Assembly: GCA_035527095.1 (NCBI GenBank)
Contig: DATLBC010000086.1
Location: forward strand, 1-21,492
DNA: 21,492 nt
Origin: Sva-07 sp035527095
GTDB lineage: Bacteria; Actinomycetota; Acidimicrobiia; Acidimicrobiales; Ilumatobacteraceae
Reading direction: 5' to 3'
How positions within the stretch are numbered: position 1 is the stretch's first letter; every line of letters begins with the position of its first letter. Below, piece after piece: positions 6,709 to 13,810 of this stretch. The notes beneath the pieces are model-generated. The model was given only the letters and a program-made list of their open reading frames with translations. It did not search any database and was not told where the DNA came from. The position numbers and the translations under genes were made by a program.

Positions 6709-7915
6709 ACCGGCGCACGGTCACGGGGAGCCGGGCCGGACTGCGGCCGAGGATCTGGCGCCACTCGATGCTGTCGGCGTCGATCGGCCCGTCGGCAACG
6801 ATCGTGTCGCCGAGGCCGGCACGAGCCGCGGCGAGCACTACCTCTTCCATCGTCATCCGTGCGAGCGCGGCACCGAGGCAGTAGTGCGGGCCGGAGCCGA
6901 ACGACAACAGTTTCGGTGCGTCGGGCTCGATGAACCTGGTGGGCCGGAAGATGTCGGGATCGCCCCAGATGGCCTCGTCGCGACTCGCCGAGGCCGATGC
7001 CAAGAAGACCATCGAACCCACCGGCCGCTCGACGCCACCGATCTCCAAGGGCTCCAGGACGGTTCGTGGGACAATGGTGATGCTCGGCTCGAACCGGATC
7101 GTCTCGTTCGCCACGGCCGGTGCCAGCGCGGTGTCGACGCGCAGCGCAGCGAGCACGTCAGGGTGACGAAGCAGCGTCAACAACGAGCAGCTCACCTGCC
7201 CTGACGTGGTGTCGTGGCCGCCGACGATCAGGTTGCCGACCATCGTGACGACCTCGTCGTGCGTCAACCGATCACCCTGCTCCTCGGCGTCGAGCAAGCC
7301 GCTGATCAGGTCGTCGCCTCGCTGCGTTCGGCGCGAGTCGATCATCATCTCGACGTCACGCATCAGACCGACCACGGCGCGCTCCGCCACGGCGACCTGC
7401 TCGGGATCCATCAGTCCGAACACCGGGCTGAGCGCGTCGCCGTACTCGACGAAGTCACCGATCTGGTGGTCAGGCACGCCGATCAGCGTGCAGATCACCG
7501 TGATGGGAACATCGACCAGCGCTGCCACCAGGTCGCCACCGCCGTCGGCGACGAGCGTCGCCATTCGCTCATCGGCAAGTCGTGCTGCAAGGGAGCGGTG
7601 GCGTTCGATCGAACGCGGTGTGAACACGCGGGCAGCGAGTCGGCGCAATCGATGGTGAGCATCGCCCTCGTTGGTGAACATCAGGCTCGAGTACCAGCTG
7701 CGCAGCGGGCCGTCCTCGATCCCCAGCAGGTCGAACACCGACAGGCCGATGCCCGCCAGCCGAGGATCGTGCGAGAGCCGTTCGATGTCCCCGTACCGCA
7801 ACACGACCACGGCACCGGTGTCGGCTGCAATGCCGGCGGGACCCGCCGTTCGAGCCGCCCGGTACTCGTCGTGCAACCCCTCGTCGAACGTCGACGCGAT
7901 CATCGTCTCAGTCAT
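6707..7915 (-). CDS. Cytochrome P450 (bacterial, soluble)
   Basis: A 402-residue class I-type P450 without a membrane anchor, the usual size for actinobacterial enzymes. It would bind haem and activate O2 with electrons from a separate ferredoxin and reductase, neither of which is encoded here. Key motifs are the I-helix GGHDTTSG (232-239) with the acid-Thr pair, ExxR as ETIR (271-274), and the haem loop FGSGPHYCLG (339-348) with Cys346 as thiolate ligand. Arg and His residues around DAHHRLRRL (85-93, C-helix) fit propionate contacts. The substrate is unknown. ATG at 7915 follows AGGGGGCGAG, a fair ribosome site. The gene alone is bracketed by inverted copies of a short repeat (6673-6698 and 8032-8057), and a palindrome at 7947-7964 may be its operator. 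Confidence 0.97.
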   Translation of the reverse strand: MTETMIASTFDEGLHDEYRAARTAGPAGIAADTGAVVVLRYGDIERLSHDPRLAGIGLSVFDLLGIEDGPLRSWYSSLMFTNEGDAHHRLRRLAARVFTPRSIERHRSLAARLADERMATLVADGGGDLVAALVDVPITVICTLIGVPDHQIGDFVEYGDALSPVFGLMDPEQVAVAERAVVGLMRDVEMMIDSRRTQRGDDLISGLLDAEEQGDRLTHDEVVTMVGNLIVGGHDTTSGQVSCSLLTLLRHPDVLAALRVDTALAPAVANETIRFEPSITIVPRTVLEPLEIGGVERPVGSMVFLASASASRDEAIWGDPDIFRPTRFIEPDAPKLLSFGSGPHYCLGAALARMTMEEVVLAAARAGLGDTIVADGPIDADSIEWRQILGRSPARLPVTVRR

Positions 7916-7946
7916 CTCGCCCCCTGCCGGTTGTCGCGTTCATCAC

Positions 7947-7964
7947 CGACAACCCCCGTTGTCG
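7947..7964. promoter_or_regulatory. 18-bp palindrome upstream of the P450, operator candidate
   Basis: CGACAACCCCCGTTGTCG consists of perfect 7-bp inverted arms around CCCC, ending 31 nt before the P450 start. A third copy of the half-site, GTTGTCG, lies at 7930-7936. Such a dyad would suit a TetR/MarR-type regulator, but none is encoded next to it. It also lies upstream of the divergent HAD gene. Confidence 0.5.
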
Positions 7965-8031
7965 TGACCGAATCATCGGTGAGCGACCACGCGGCCGCAA
8001 CGGTCAGCGGTCACACCGGGCCATGACCTCC

Positions 8032-8057
8032 CGGGTCTGCCCCCTGGTGTAATCGTC
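8032..8057 (-). repeat. Palindromic repeat, copy 2 (inverted, in the HAD promoter region)
   Basis: Read on the minus strand, this 26-nt stretch matches 6673-6698 at 24 positions, including GACGATTACA at its start and GCAGACCCG at its end. The distal arm of copy 1 (GATGTAATC) is not present here, so this copy is partial or decayed. It lies between the divergent P450 and HAD genes. Confidence 0.75.
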
Positions 8058-8068
8058 GGGGTTGGCCG

Positions 8069-8074
8069 TAGCGT
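8069..8074 (+). promoter_or_regulatory. -10 element, leaderless start of the HAD gene
   Basis: TAGCGT fits TAnnnT and ends 7 nt before the ATG at 8082. No ribosome site is visible. No clear -35 was found. Confidence 0.5.
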
Positions 8075-8081
8075 CCGGCGG

Positions 8082-8735
8082 ATGACGAGGCCGAATCCTG
8101 ACGTCGACGCCGTGATCTTCGACTTTGCAGGAGTGCTCAGCACCAGTCCGGGAGCGATGATGCGCCGCCAACTCGATGCGAGCGGGATAGACGGCGACAT
8201 CGACCTCCTGTCGTTCATGGAGATCATCATGGGTCCGCTCGCCAACGAGAGCGACCACCCGTGGCACCTGCTCGAGCGCGGCCGAATCGACTTCAACGAG
8301 TACCTCGCTGGCATCGAGCCGCTGTGGCAGGCCGCCGGCTACGAGACGTTCCCGACACCACCGCGAGGTGACGATCTACTGTCCGGGCTGTCGAAGATCC
8401 CCGAGATGATCGATGCGGCGCAAGCGGTCCGAACGGCCGGCTATCGGACCGCGATTCTCACGAACAACATCAGGGAGTGGGGCTCGTGGCGCACGATCTG
8501 GGACGCCGACAACCTCGTTGATGTCGTCGTCGACTCGTGTGAGGTCGACATGCGTAAACCCAACGCGGACATCTTCGAGTTGACCGTCGCGCAACTGGGT
8601 TCGCCGATCGATCGCACCCTGTTCCTCGACGACTTTCCCTGGAACATCGCCGGCGCCGAGGCCGTCGGCCTGCAGACGATGCACGTCACCGACCCGGTCG
8701 CTGCCGCGGCGGCGCTCCTCGACCGATTGCTCTGA
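8082..8735 (+). CDS. HAD-superfamily hydrolase-like protein with altered motif I
   Basis: A 217-residue cytoplasmic protein of the haloacid dehalogenase superfamily, similar in layout to the N-terminal domain of soluble epoxide hydrolase/ACAD10-type proteins. Motif I is VIFDFAGVL (11-19). Asp14, the phosphoryl/aspartyl nucleophile, is present, but the second Asp (general acid in DxD phosphatases) is Ala16. Motif II is ILTNN (Thr127), motif III is the lysine in MRKPN (Lys159) and motif IV is FLDDFPWN (Asp183, Asp184). The missing acid argues against ordinary phosphatase action; related DxG-type proteins exist, so it is probably not a dead gene. A helical cap domain of about 70 residues follows motif I. 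It is divergent from the P450, sharing the 166-nt upstream region. Confidence 0.9.
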   Translation: MTRPNPDVDAVIFDFAGVLSTSPGAMMRRQLDASGIDGDIDLLSFMEIIMGPLANESDHPWHLLERGRIDFNEYLAGIEPLWQAAGYETFPTPPRGDDLLSGLSKIPEMIDAAQAVRTAGYRTAILTNNIREWGSWRTIWDADNLVDVVVDSCEVDMRKPNADIFELTVAQLGSPIDRTLFLDDFPWNIAGAEAVGLQTMHVTDPVAAAAALLDRLL

Positions 8736-8775
8736 GCGACACGCCGGCGTTGCCGCCATCGGTCACGATGTGGTG

Positions 8776-9651
8776 ATGACCGACAGCCGGGGTTCGGCGG
8801 CACAACTGGCGATCGCCGGGTTCTGCGTTGCCATGTTCACCCTCGCCCTCGGCGCGCTCCTGAGTTCGCAGATTGCGCTGATGTCGGTGCTCGACTCGGC
8901 CCGCGCGGAGCGCGCCGCCGATCAGATCGCCACCTCACGTTTCACCGCCGACGTGATCGAACAGACCGTCGAGCGGGCGGTCACCCCGATCGCCGGCAGC
9001 GGCATCGCGTCACAGTTGGCGTCTGCGACGAGCGCCGACCCACAGGTCACCGCCGTGGTCAGTTCGTCGCTGATCGGGGCACACCGCCAGATCGTCGATG
9101 CCGACGTGAGCGCGGTTCCGGACGGAAACGTGGCGGTGCGCGCAGCGATCGCCCGGTCGGTGCTCGAGACCGCCACTGCCGCAGGTTTCGATCCGGCCGC
9201 CGCCGGCATCGACGTCGCCAGCCTCGATCAACTCGGCGTCGATGCTGCCGTCGAACAAGTCGACGTGCCAGCGGTGGTGCCGACCGACGTGCCGGAACTC
9301 GGACTCCGACGCGTCGCCGAGACGACGCGGATCATTGCTGCGCTGGCGCTGTTCGTGTTCGGCTTCGTCGCGGTGATCGCCCACCCACGGCCCGGCCGCG
9401 GCCTGCGCCGCCTCGGTGTGGCGGCAGTCATCATCAGCGGAGCATGGCTCATCGGTCTCCTCGTCACCGGTTGGATCATCGGGCTCGTTGCGAACACCCT
9501 GTTCGGTGAAATGCTGCAGACGGTGTGGAACGACGCCGTGGCCTCGATGCTCCTGCTCGTCGGCGCGGGCGTCGCACTCGGCGCCGGAGTGATCGTCGCC
9601 GGTATCGCCGCCGATGGCTGGGCTCAGCAACGAGCGCAGAGGGCGTGGTGA
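8776..9651 (+). CDS. Multi-pass membrane protein with extracytoplasmic domain, function unknown
   Basis: A 291-residue protein I do not recognise. One hydrophobic segment lies near the N-terminus (about 10-35). A polar, Asp/Ala-rich region of about 150 residues follows (about 36-180) and is probably outside the membrane. Three hydrophobic segments come next (about 183-203, 213-243 and 253-280), with HPRPGRGLRRLG as a basic cytoplasmic loop after the second. I chose ATG at 8776; GTG codons at 8770 and 8773 are in frame, but CACGAT sits exactly 6 nt before 8776 as seen at other leaderless starts. Its TGA shares four bases with the start of the lipoprotein gene at 9648, so the two are probably translationally coupled and may form an envelope complex. 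Confidence 0.8.
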   Translation: MTDSRGSAAQLAIAGFCVAMFTLALGALLSSQIALMSVLDSARAERAADQIATSRFTADVIEQTVERAVTPIAGSGIASQLASATSADPQVTAVVSSSLIGAHRQIVDADVSAVPDGNVAVRAAIARSVLETATAAGFDPAAAGIDVASLDQLGVDAAVEQVDVPAVVPTDVPELGLRRVAETTRIIAALALFVFGFVAVIAHPRPGRGLRRLGVAAVIISGAWLIGLLVTGWIIGLVANTLFGEMLQTVWNDAVASMLLLVGAGVALGAGVIVAGIAADGWAQQRAQRAW

Positions 9652-10196
9652 CGTCGGTGCGCATCGCGCCCGTGCTCACCATCGCGCTCGTTGCGATCAG
9701 CTCCTGCGGCGGCGGCACAGGTCGCTCGGCGGCGGAGCTACCGCCGTTGTTGAGTGTCGATCAGCTCGGCGCGAGTTGGGTGGCGAGCGATCCGGGTGAC
9801 GTCGCCTTGCTGCCCGGCACGATCGCACCGCCGTGCCCGTTCGAGGGAGAGATCCCCGACGTCGAGGTGGCGGCCGCCGACAGCATCGAATTGGGCGACG
9901 AATCTCGGGGGATCGGAATCAACCACACCGTGGTCGAGTTGAGCGGCGAGGCCGACACGGCCGAGGCAGTCCTCGACACGTGGATGATCATGGACTGCTC
10001 CGGCTCCGACGCCGATCAGCGTCCGGTCGAGGGTCTGCCCGACGGCGTGTTCGGCGTCGAGCTCGACACGATCAACAGCGAGTTCACACAGGCAGTGCTG
10101 GTTCGCGTCGATGGTTCGACGATGTCGTTCCTCGTCGTCACCGGCGCGGGTGCGGCCACGATCGATCTCGCTCGCGAACTCGCACCGCTGATCTGA
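9648..10196 (+). CDS. Putative lipoprotein, function unknown
   Basis: A 182-residue protein starting at GTG 9648, inside the GTGA overlap with the preceding stop. Residues 1-20 form a short signal sequence ending in the lipobox ISSC, with Cys20 as the lipid-attachment site, followed by a Gly/Ser linker and a folded domain of about 150 residues. It would be anchored to the outer face of the cytoplasmic membrane. Two later cysteines (PPCPF and MDCSG) could form a disulfide. The domain's alternation of short strands and the C-terminal helix resembles PknH-sensor-like or DUF-type actinobacterial lipoproteins, but I cannot assign it. A second GTG one codon earlier could be used instead. The convergent gene at 10224 lies 27 nt downstream. 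Confidence 0.82.
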   Translation: MTSVRIAPVLTIALVAISSCGGGTGRSAAELPPLLSVDQLGASWVASDPGDVALLPGTIAPPCPFEGEIPDVEVAAADSIELGDESRGIGINHTVVELSGEADTAEAVLDTWMIMDCSGSDADQRPVEGLPDGVFGVELDTINSEFTQAVLVRVDGSTMSFLVVTGAGAATIDLARELAPLI

Positions 10197-10223
10197 GCGA
10201 TGGGGTCAGCACCGCCAGTCGAG

Positions 10224-10586
10224 TCAGAGCAGGATCGGGCGGTCGTCGCGCACGAGACCACCGGAGGCGTCGTTGATCGCCTCGATCAGCTCCCACTCCA
10301 CACCGACGTCGGGCTCGGACGCAGCAACCACGCTGTGCCAACCACGCTGCGTCATGAACAACGCTGTTCGCAGGTCGTCGAGGTCGCAGTCGGCCAGTGT
10401 TCCTGCAGCATGTGCATCCCAGACGCGGCTGGCGACGATCGCAATCCGCTCCAGGCTTCCGTGGACTCCGTAGGCGTCGAACGTGTGCGAGAACTCGACG
10501 ATGGCGTCGATCGAGGCCTCCGGAGCCGGGACCTGAACGATCGACGAGAAATCGCCGGCGCGTGGGTCAATCGTTGCGAATCTCAT
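10224..10586 (-). CDS. Small hypothetical protein
   Basis: A 120-residue frame from ATG at 10586. I do not recognise it. It has no signal peptide or membrane segment, and contains several helices (for example about 24-36 and 46-60) with tryptophans at WDAH, GWHSV and VEWEL. Codon third positions are GC-rich as in neighbours, and the opposite strand gives a poorer protein, so I favour this strand. A TTG two codons upstream (10592) is an alternative start; no good ribosome site or leaderless -10 is visible, which lowers confidence. It lies downstream of the 2OG oxygenase gene but after a probable terminator. Confidence 0.55.
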   Translation of the reverse strand: MRFATIDPRAGDFSSIVQVPAPEASIDAIVEFSHTFDAYGVHGSLERIAIVASRVWDAHAAGTLADCDLDDLRTALFMTQRGWHSVVAASEPDVGVEWELIEAINDASGGLVRDDRPILL

Positions 10587-10630
10587 GATCAAGGTCTCGG
10601 CGCAGCGACCGGCGCCCTTGACTCAAGAAT

Positions 10631-10642
10631 CCCGCTGGCGGG
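10631..10642 (-). terminator. Short hairpin after the 2OG oxygenase gene
   Basis: On the minus strand, CCCGCCAGCGGG forms a small stem-loop followed by ATTCTT, 11 nt after the oxygenase stop at 10654. The stem is only 4-5 bp, so this is a weak intrinsic terminator candidate. Confidence 0.4.
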
Positions 10643-10653
10643 TCAATTCCACG

Positions 10654-11688
10654 TCAACTCGAGCCATCGCCGTCACGCGACGACAGCTTCGACGGCTCGA
10701 GCAGACGCGGGCCCATCAGCTTCGCGATCAGGTGGTCACCCGAGGTGACCGGCGCATACCGCGGCGGGTTCGACTCGTCGGAGCACGTCGGCAGGCACTC
10801 GATCACGGCGTCCCAGTTCGGCTGCTGGAACCACGCCACGGACCGACGGCGCACCGTGCCGTCAGCCGCCAAGGGCGGTGGCATGACGCGGTGGAGTGTG
10901 GAACGCCAACGATCGTTGGACCACTCGGCCAGCAGGTCACCGACATTCACGATGAACGAGCCCGGCGACGGGGCAACGTCGTGCCAGCGGCCCGAATCGT
11001 CGCAGATCTGCAGCCCAGGAACAGGATCGGCGAGCAACACCGTGATGCTGCCGTAGTCGGTGTGCGCACCCATTCGCATCTGGTTGGGGAGCAGTGCTCC
11101 GACATCTGAGCGACGTTGGTAGTTGTTCGCTCGGATCACCGTCGGACCCTTGTCGATGAGCGGCACGAAGTGGTCGGCGGGCATTCCGAGCGCCACCGCC
11201 GCCGCCGACATGACATCGTTTGCCACTCGGTCGACGGCGCTCAGATACGTGAGCCAGGTCTCGCGGAACGTCGGCGGCACGGATGGCCACACGTTGGCGG
11301 CGAACAGCGTCTCGCGTCGGGCGGCGTAGTACGGATCGGTGAGCTGCTCGTCGGTGAGTTCCAATCCGCAGTTGAACGCCTCGAACAGATCGGTCGGCAG
11401 ATCGTCCTCGCCGAGGGAGTACGCCAGCGCCTCTGAACCTTCGGGGGCATACCCGCGATTCGCCGCTCGGTCCTCGACGTAGTACGCCATCTTCTCGGCG
11501 GGCGCGAGATCGAAGAATTGCGCGGTGACATCGAGCATTGCCGCCAGCAGGTCCGGATCGACGCCGTGTCCAGTGATCGAGAGAAACCCCGATGTGCGAG
11601 CGGCATGATCGAATTGCCCGGCGACCCGTGCGCGGTTGCTGTCGGACCCCTCACGAAACGGACGGAGATCGATCGGCTCGACGCGCAT
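10654..11688 (-). CDS. 2-oxoglutarate/Fe(II)-dependent oxygenase, isopenicillin-N-synthase-like
   Basis: A 344-residue cytoplasmic non-haem iron enzyme. The N-terminal DIOX_N region (about 4-110) includes GFLSITGHGVD (34-44). The catalytic jelly roll follows, with iron ligands His209 and Asp211 in GAHTDYGS and His266 in TLHRV, and the 2OG-binding RxS as Arg281/Ser283. The complete facial triad and RxS argue for a true 2OG-dependent hydroxylase or related oxidase rather than an IPNS, which lacks 2OG use. The substrate is unknown. It starts 8 nt after the stop of the Gfo/Idh/MocA gene, so the two form an operon and may act on the same compound. Confidence 0.95.
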   Translation of the reverse strand: MRVEPIDLRPFREGSDSNRARVAGQFDHAARTSGFLSITGHGVDPDLLAAMLDVTAQFFDLAPAEKMAYYVEDRAANRGYAPEGSEALAYSLGEDDLPTDLFEAFNCGLELTDEQLTDPYYAARRETLFAANVWPSVPPTFRETWLTYLSAVDRVANDVMSAAAVALGMPADHFVPLIDKGPTVIRANNYQRRSDVGALLPNQMRMGAHTDYGSITVLLADPVPGLQICDDSGRWHDVAPSPGSFIVNVGDLLAEWSNDRWRSTLHRVMPPPLAADGTVRRRSVAWFQQPNWDAVIECLPTCSDESNPPRYAPVTSGDHLIAKLMGPRLLEPSKLSSRDGDGSS

Positions 11689-11696
11689 GGTCCGAG

Positions 11697-12836
11697 TCAG
11701 CCGAGTCCGAATTCAGACAGATCCACCGGTCGGCGCTCATCGATCGAGCGGTGCGCTGCAGCACCCGTCGCCACCGCCCACAGTCCCTCGGTGATGGTCA
11801 CGGCCGCCGGCGTGCCAGCGCGGATCGCGTCGGCGAGCGCGATGTGCTCCATGAAGCTGGCCCCCTGGTGGAAATCGGGATACGGGACCCGGGGATCCAT
11901 CGGCGCCGCGATCTCGCGCACGCCACCGCCGGGATGCGACCCGGGCGGCCCCGCCGACGCTCGCTCTCCCAACCAGACGACATCGCCCGGGACGGTTGCC
12001 TCCAGCTTTGCGAGGTCGCCGGTGATCGTGATCTCCTGCTCGAAGCGGCCACCGTCGGCGAACATGCAGAGGTCGAGCGCACCCCGGACGCCGTTGGCGA
12101 ACTCGACGATCACGAGCGCATTGTCGAGGATGTCGGGTCGTTCGACGCGGCCGTCGATCTCGTACTCCTCGTCGAGGTGGTTGACGTCCTGGCCACCACT
12201 TGCCATCACCCGGACGGGATGCGCTCCCGCGACCAGGTGCATCAGGTCGAAGAAGTGACAGCACTTCTCCACCAGTGTGCCGCCGGTGTTGCGACTGAAG
12301 CGGTTCCAGTCGCCGACCTTCTTCAGGAATGGGAAGCGATGCTCACGAATCGACACCATGCGAGTCGTCCCGCACACCCCGGTCGCCAACTGGTCGAGCA
12401 TCGTCGCCGGGGTGGGCATGAACCGGTACTGAAGACCCATCCAGGTGATCGCGTCGCGGCTCGCAGCGGCCTCCTCGACGCGCCTGCAATCGTCGACGGT
12501 CGTGCACAGCGGCTTCTCGATCAGCACGTGTTTGTCAGTGGCGAGCGCGTCCGCGAGGACCGCGGCGTGGGTGTGGTTCGGTGAGGTGATGATCACCACG
12601 TCGACGTTCGCGTCCGCGAGCAGCTCGCGGTGGTCGCCGTAGGTGGCGACACGCGCCTTCGCCTCCGCTCCGTCAGGACCGGCCTCGACGCAGCCGAGCC
12701 CCCATTCGATGCTGGAGGCGACGGGGTCGGCGAGCGCCACGACCTCGGCCCCCTCGAGATGGTTGAGGTCGAGGATGTGCTCGCCGCCCATCATCCCGCT
12801 CCCGACCACTCCGTACCTGATGGTTCTGCTCGCCAT
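11697..12836 (-). CDS. Gfo/Idh/MocA-family NAD(P)-dependent oxidoreductase
   Basis: A 379-residue dehydrogenase with an N-terminal Rossmann fold. VGSGMMGGEH (11-20) is the dinucleotide motif, TSPNHTH (84-90) the second loop, and EKPL (107-110) carries the conserved Lys108. The C-terminal alpha/beta domain has GGTLVEKCCHFFDLMH (185-200), the usual place of the catalytic His/Asp (His194, Asp197). Members oxidise or reduce sugar, inositol or similar polyol derivatives in the cytoplasm; the specific substrate is unclear. ATG at 12836 is preceded by GAGGTGGG as ribosome site; an in-frame extension to 12950 would cross the divergent promoter and the neighbouring start. First gene of an operon with the 2OG oxygenase. 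Confidence 0.95.
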   Translation of the reverse strand: MASRTIRYGVVGSGMMGGEHILDLNHLEGAEVVALADPVASSIEWGLGCVEAGPDGAEAKARVATYGDHRELLADANVDVVIITSPNHTHAAVLADALATDKHVLIEKPLCTTVDDCRRVEEAAASRDAITWMGLQYRFMPTPATMLDQLATGVCGTTRMVSIREHRFPFLKKVGDWNRFSRNTGGTLVEKCCHFFDLMHLVAGAHPVRVMASGGQDVNHLDEEYEIDGRVERPDILDNALVIVEFANGVRGALDLCMFADGGRFEQEITITGDLAKLEATVPGDVVWLGERASAGPPGSHPGGGVREIAAPMDPRVPYPDFHQGASFMEHIALADAIRAGTPAAVTITEGLWAVATGAAAHRSIDERRPVDLSEFGLG

Positions 12837-12852
12837 CGCGCCCACCTCGCGA

Positions 12853-12858
12853 ACCGTA
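12853..12858 (-). promoter_or_regulatory. -10 element of the Gfo/Idh/MocA operon
   Basis: TACGGT on the minus strand lies 16 nt before the ATG at 12836, giving a leader of roughly 10 nt that still contains GAGGTGGG. The same hexamer serves the divergent gene at 12914. Confidence 0.45.
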
Positions 12859-12901
12859 CAACTCCATCCCGCCCACCCTCCACCCCCGGCACGGTCGCGG
12901 G

Positions 12902-12907
12902 TACGGT
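12902..12907 (+). promoter_or_regulatory. -10 element, leaderless start of the aldo/keto reductase gene
   Basis: TACGGT ends 6 nt before the GTG start at 12914, with no ribosome site between. The 77-nt divergent region contains no further obvious operator. Confidence 0.5.
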
Positions 12908-12913
12908 GACGGC

Positions 12914-13810
12914 GTGACGGGCAGTGGAGTTCTCGCCGACATCGGACCAATCGCGTACGGGTGCTGGCGGTTACCGGGAACGGACGTGGCGACCGCCCGG
13001 GAGAAGATCGAGACGGCGCTCGAGGTCGGCATGACGCTGATCGACACTGCCGACATCTACGGCTACGACGGTTCGATGCCCGCCCCCGGTGGAGGCTTCG
13101 GCGAGGCCGAGGAGCTGCTCGGCCAGGTGCTGGACGCCACGCCGGGCCTTCGGGAACGGATGGTGTTGGCGACCAAGGGCGGCATCACTCCCCCGGTACC
13201 CTACGACTCGTCGGCGGGGTACCTGCGCGACACCTGCGAGGCATCGCTGCGTCGACTCCGAGTCGACACGATCGACCTGTACCAGATCCACCGGCCCGAC
13301 CTGCTCGCCCATCCAGCTGACGTGGCCGACACCCTCGACGAACTCGTCGCTTCGGGCAAGGCCCGAGCGATCGGCGTGTCGAACTTCACCGTTGCGCAGA
13401 CCCGTTCGCTCCAGGCGCACCTCACCACCCCGCTCACGTCCACGCAGCCAGAGTTCTCGCCGCTCGCGCTCGACCCGATTCTCGACGGCACGTTCGACCT
13501 CGCCATGGAGACGGGCACCGTGCCGTTGGCATGGAGCCCGCTGACCGGTGGGCGGCTGGCGGGCGAGGCGAACACCGGCCGCGCCGGCGACGTCGCCGAG
13601 GTCTGCGACCGGCTCGCCGCCGATTTCGGCGTCAGCCGCAGCGCCATCCTGCTGGCCTGGACGATGCGGCACCCGTCCGGCGTGGTGCCGATTGTCGGCA
13701 CTCAACAACTCAACCGCATCCGCGAGTGTGCCCGCGCCATCGAGGTCGACCTGACGCCCACCCAGTGGTACGAGATCCTCGTCGCAGGCCGCGGCGAGCC
13801 GATGCCGTGA
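12914..13810 (+). CDS. Aldo/keto reductase
   Basis: A 298-residue cytoplasmic NADP(H)-dependent reductase with a TIM barrel. The catalytic tetrad is complete: Asp44 and Tyr49 in LIDTADIYG, Lys88 in LATKGG and His126 in YQIHRPD. The C-terminal cofactor segment includes PIVGTQQLNRIRE. It acts on carbonyl groups; the substrate is not evident. GTG at 12914 is the start, placed by the -10 hexamer 6 nt upstream and by the match of the first residues to the family. Its TGA overlaps the GTG of the SsuD-like gene by four bases, so the two are coupled. One plausible job is reducing the aldehyde that the monooxygenase makes. Confidence 0.95.
   Translation: MTGSGVLADIGPIAYGCWRLPGTDVATAREKIETALEVGMTLIDTADIYGYDGSMPAPGGGFGEAEELLGQVLDATPGLRERMVLATKGGITPPVPYDSSAGYLRDTCEASLRRLRVDTIDLYQIHRPDLLAHPADVADTLDELVASGKARAIGVSNFTVAQTRSLQAHLTTPLTSTQPEFSPLALDPILDGTFDLAMETGTVPLAWSPLTGGRLAGEANTGRAGDVAEVCDRLAADFGVSRSAILLAWTMRHPSGVVPIVGTQQLNRIRECARAIEVDLTPTQWYEILVAGRGEPMP

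Noticed and set aside
7930..7964. LexA (SOS) box upstream of the P450
   Set aside because: The dyad CGACAAC-N4-GTTGTCG does not fit the actinobacterial CGAAC-N4-GTTCG box, because the arms differ in sequence and length.
10199..10212. Possible third copy of the palindromic repeat (GATGGGGTCAG)
   Set aside because: Only about eight core bases match in a row and the arms are missing; chance similarity is likely.
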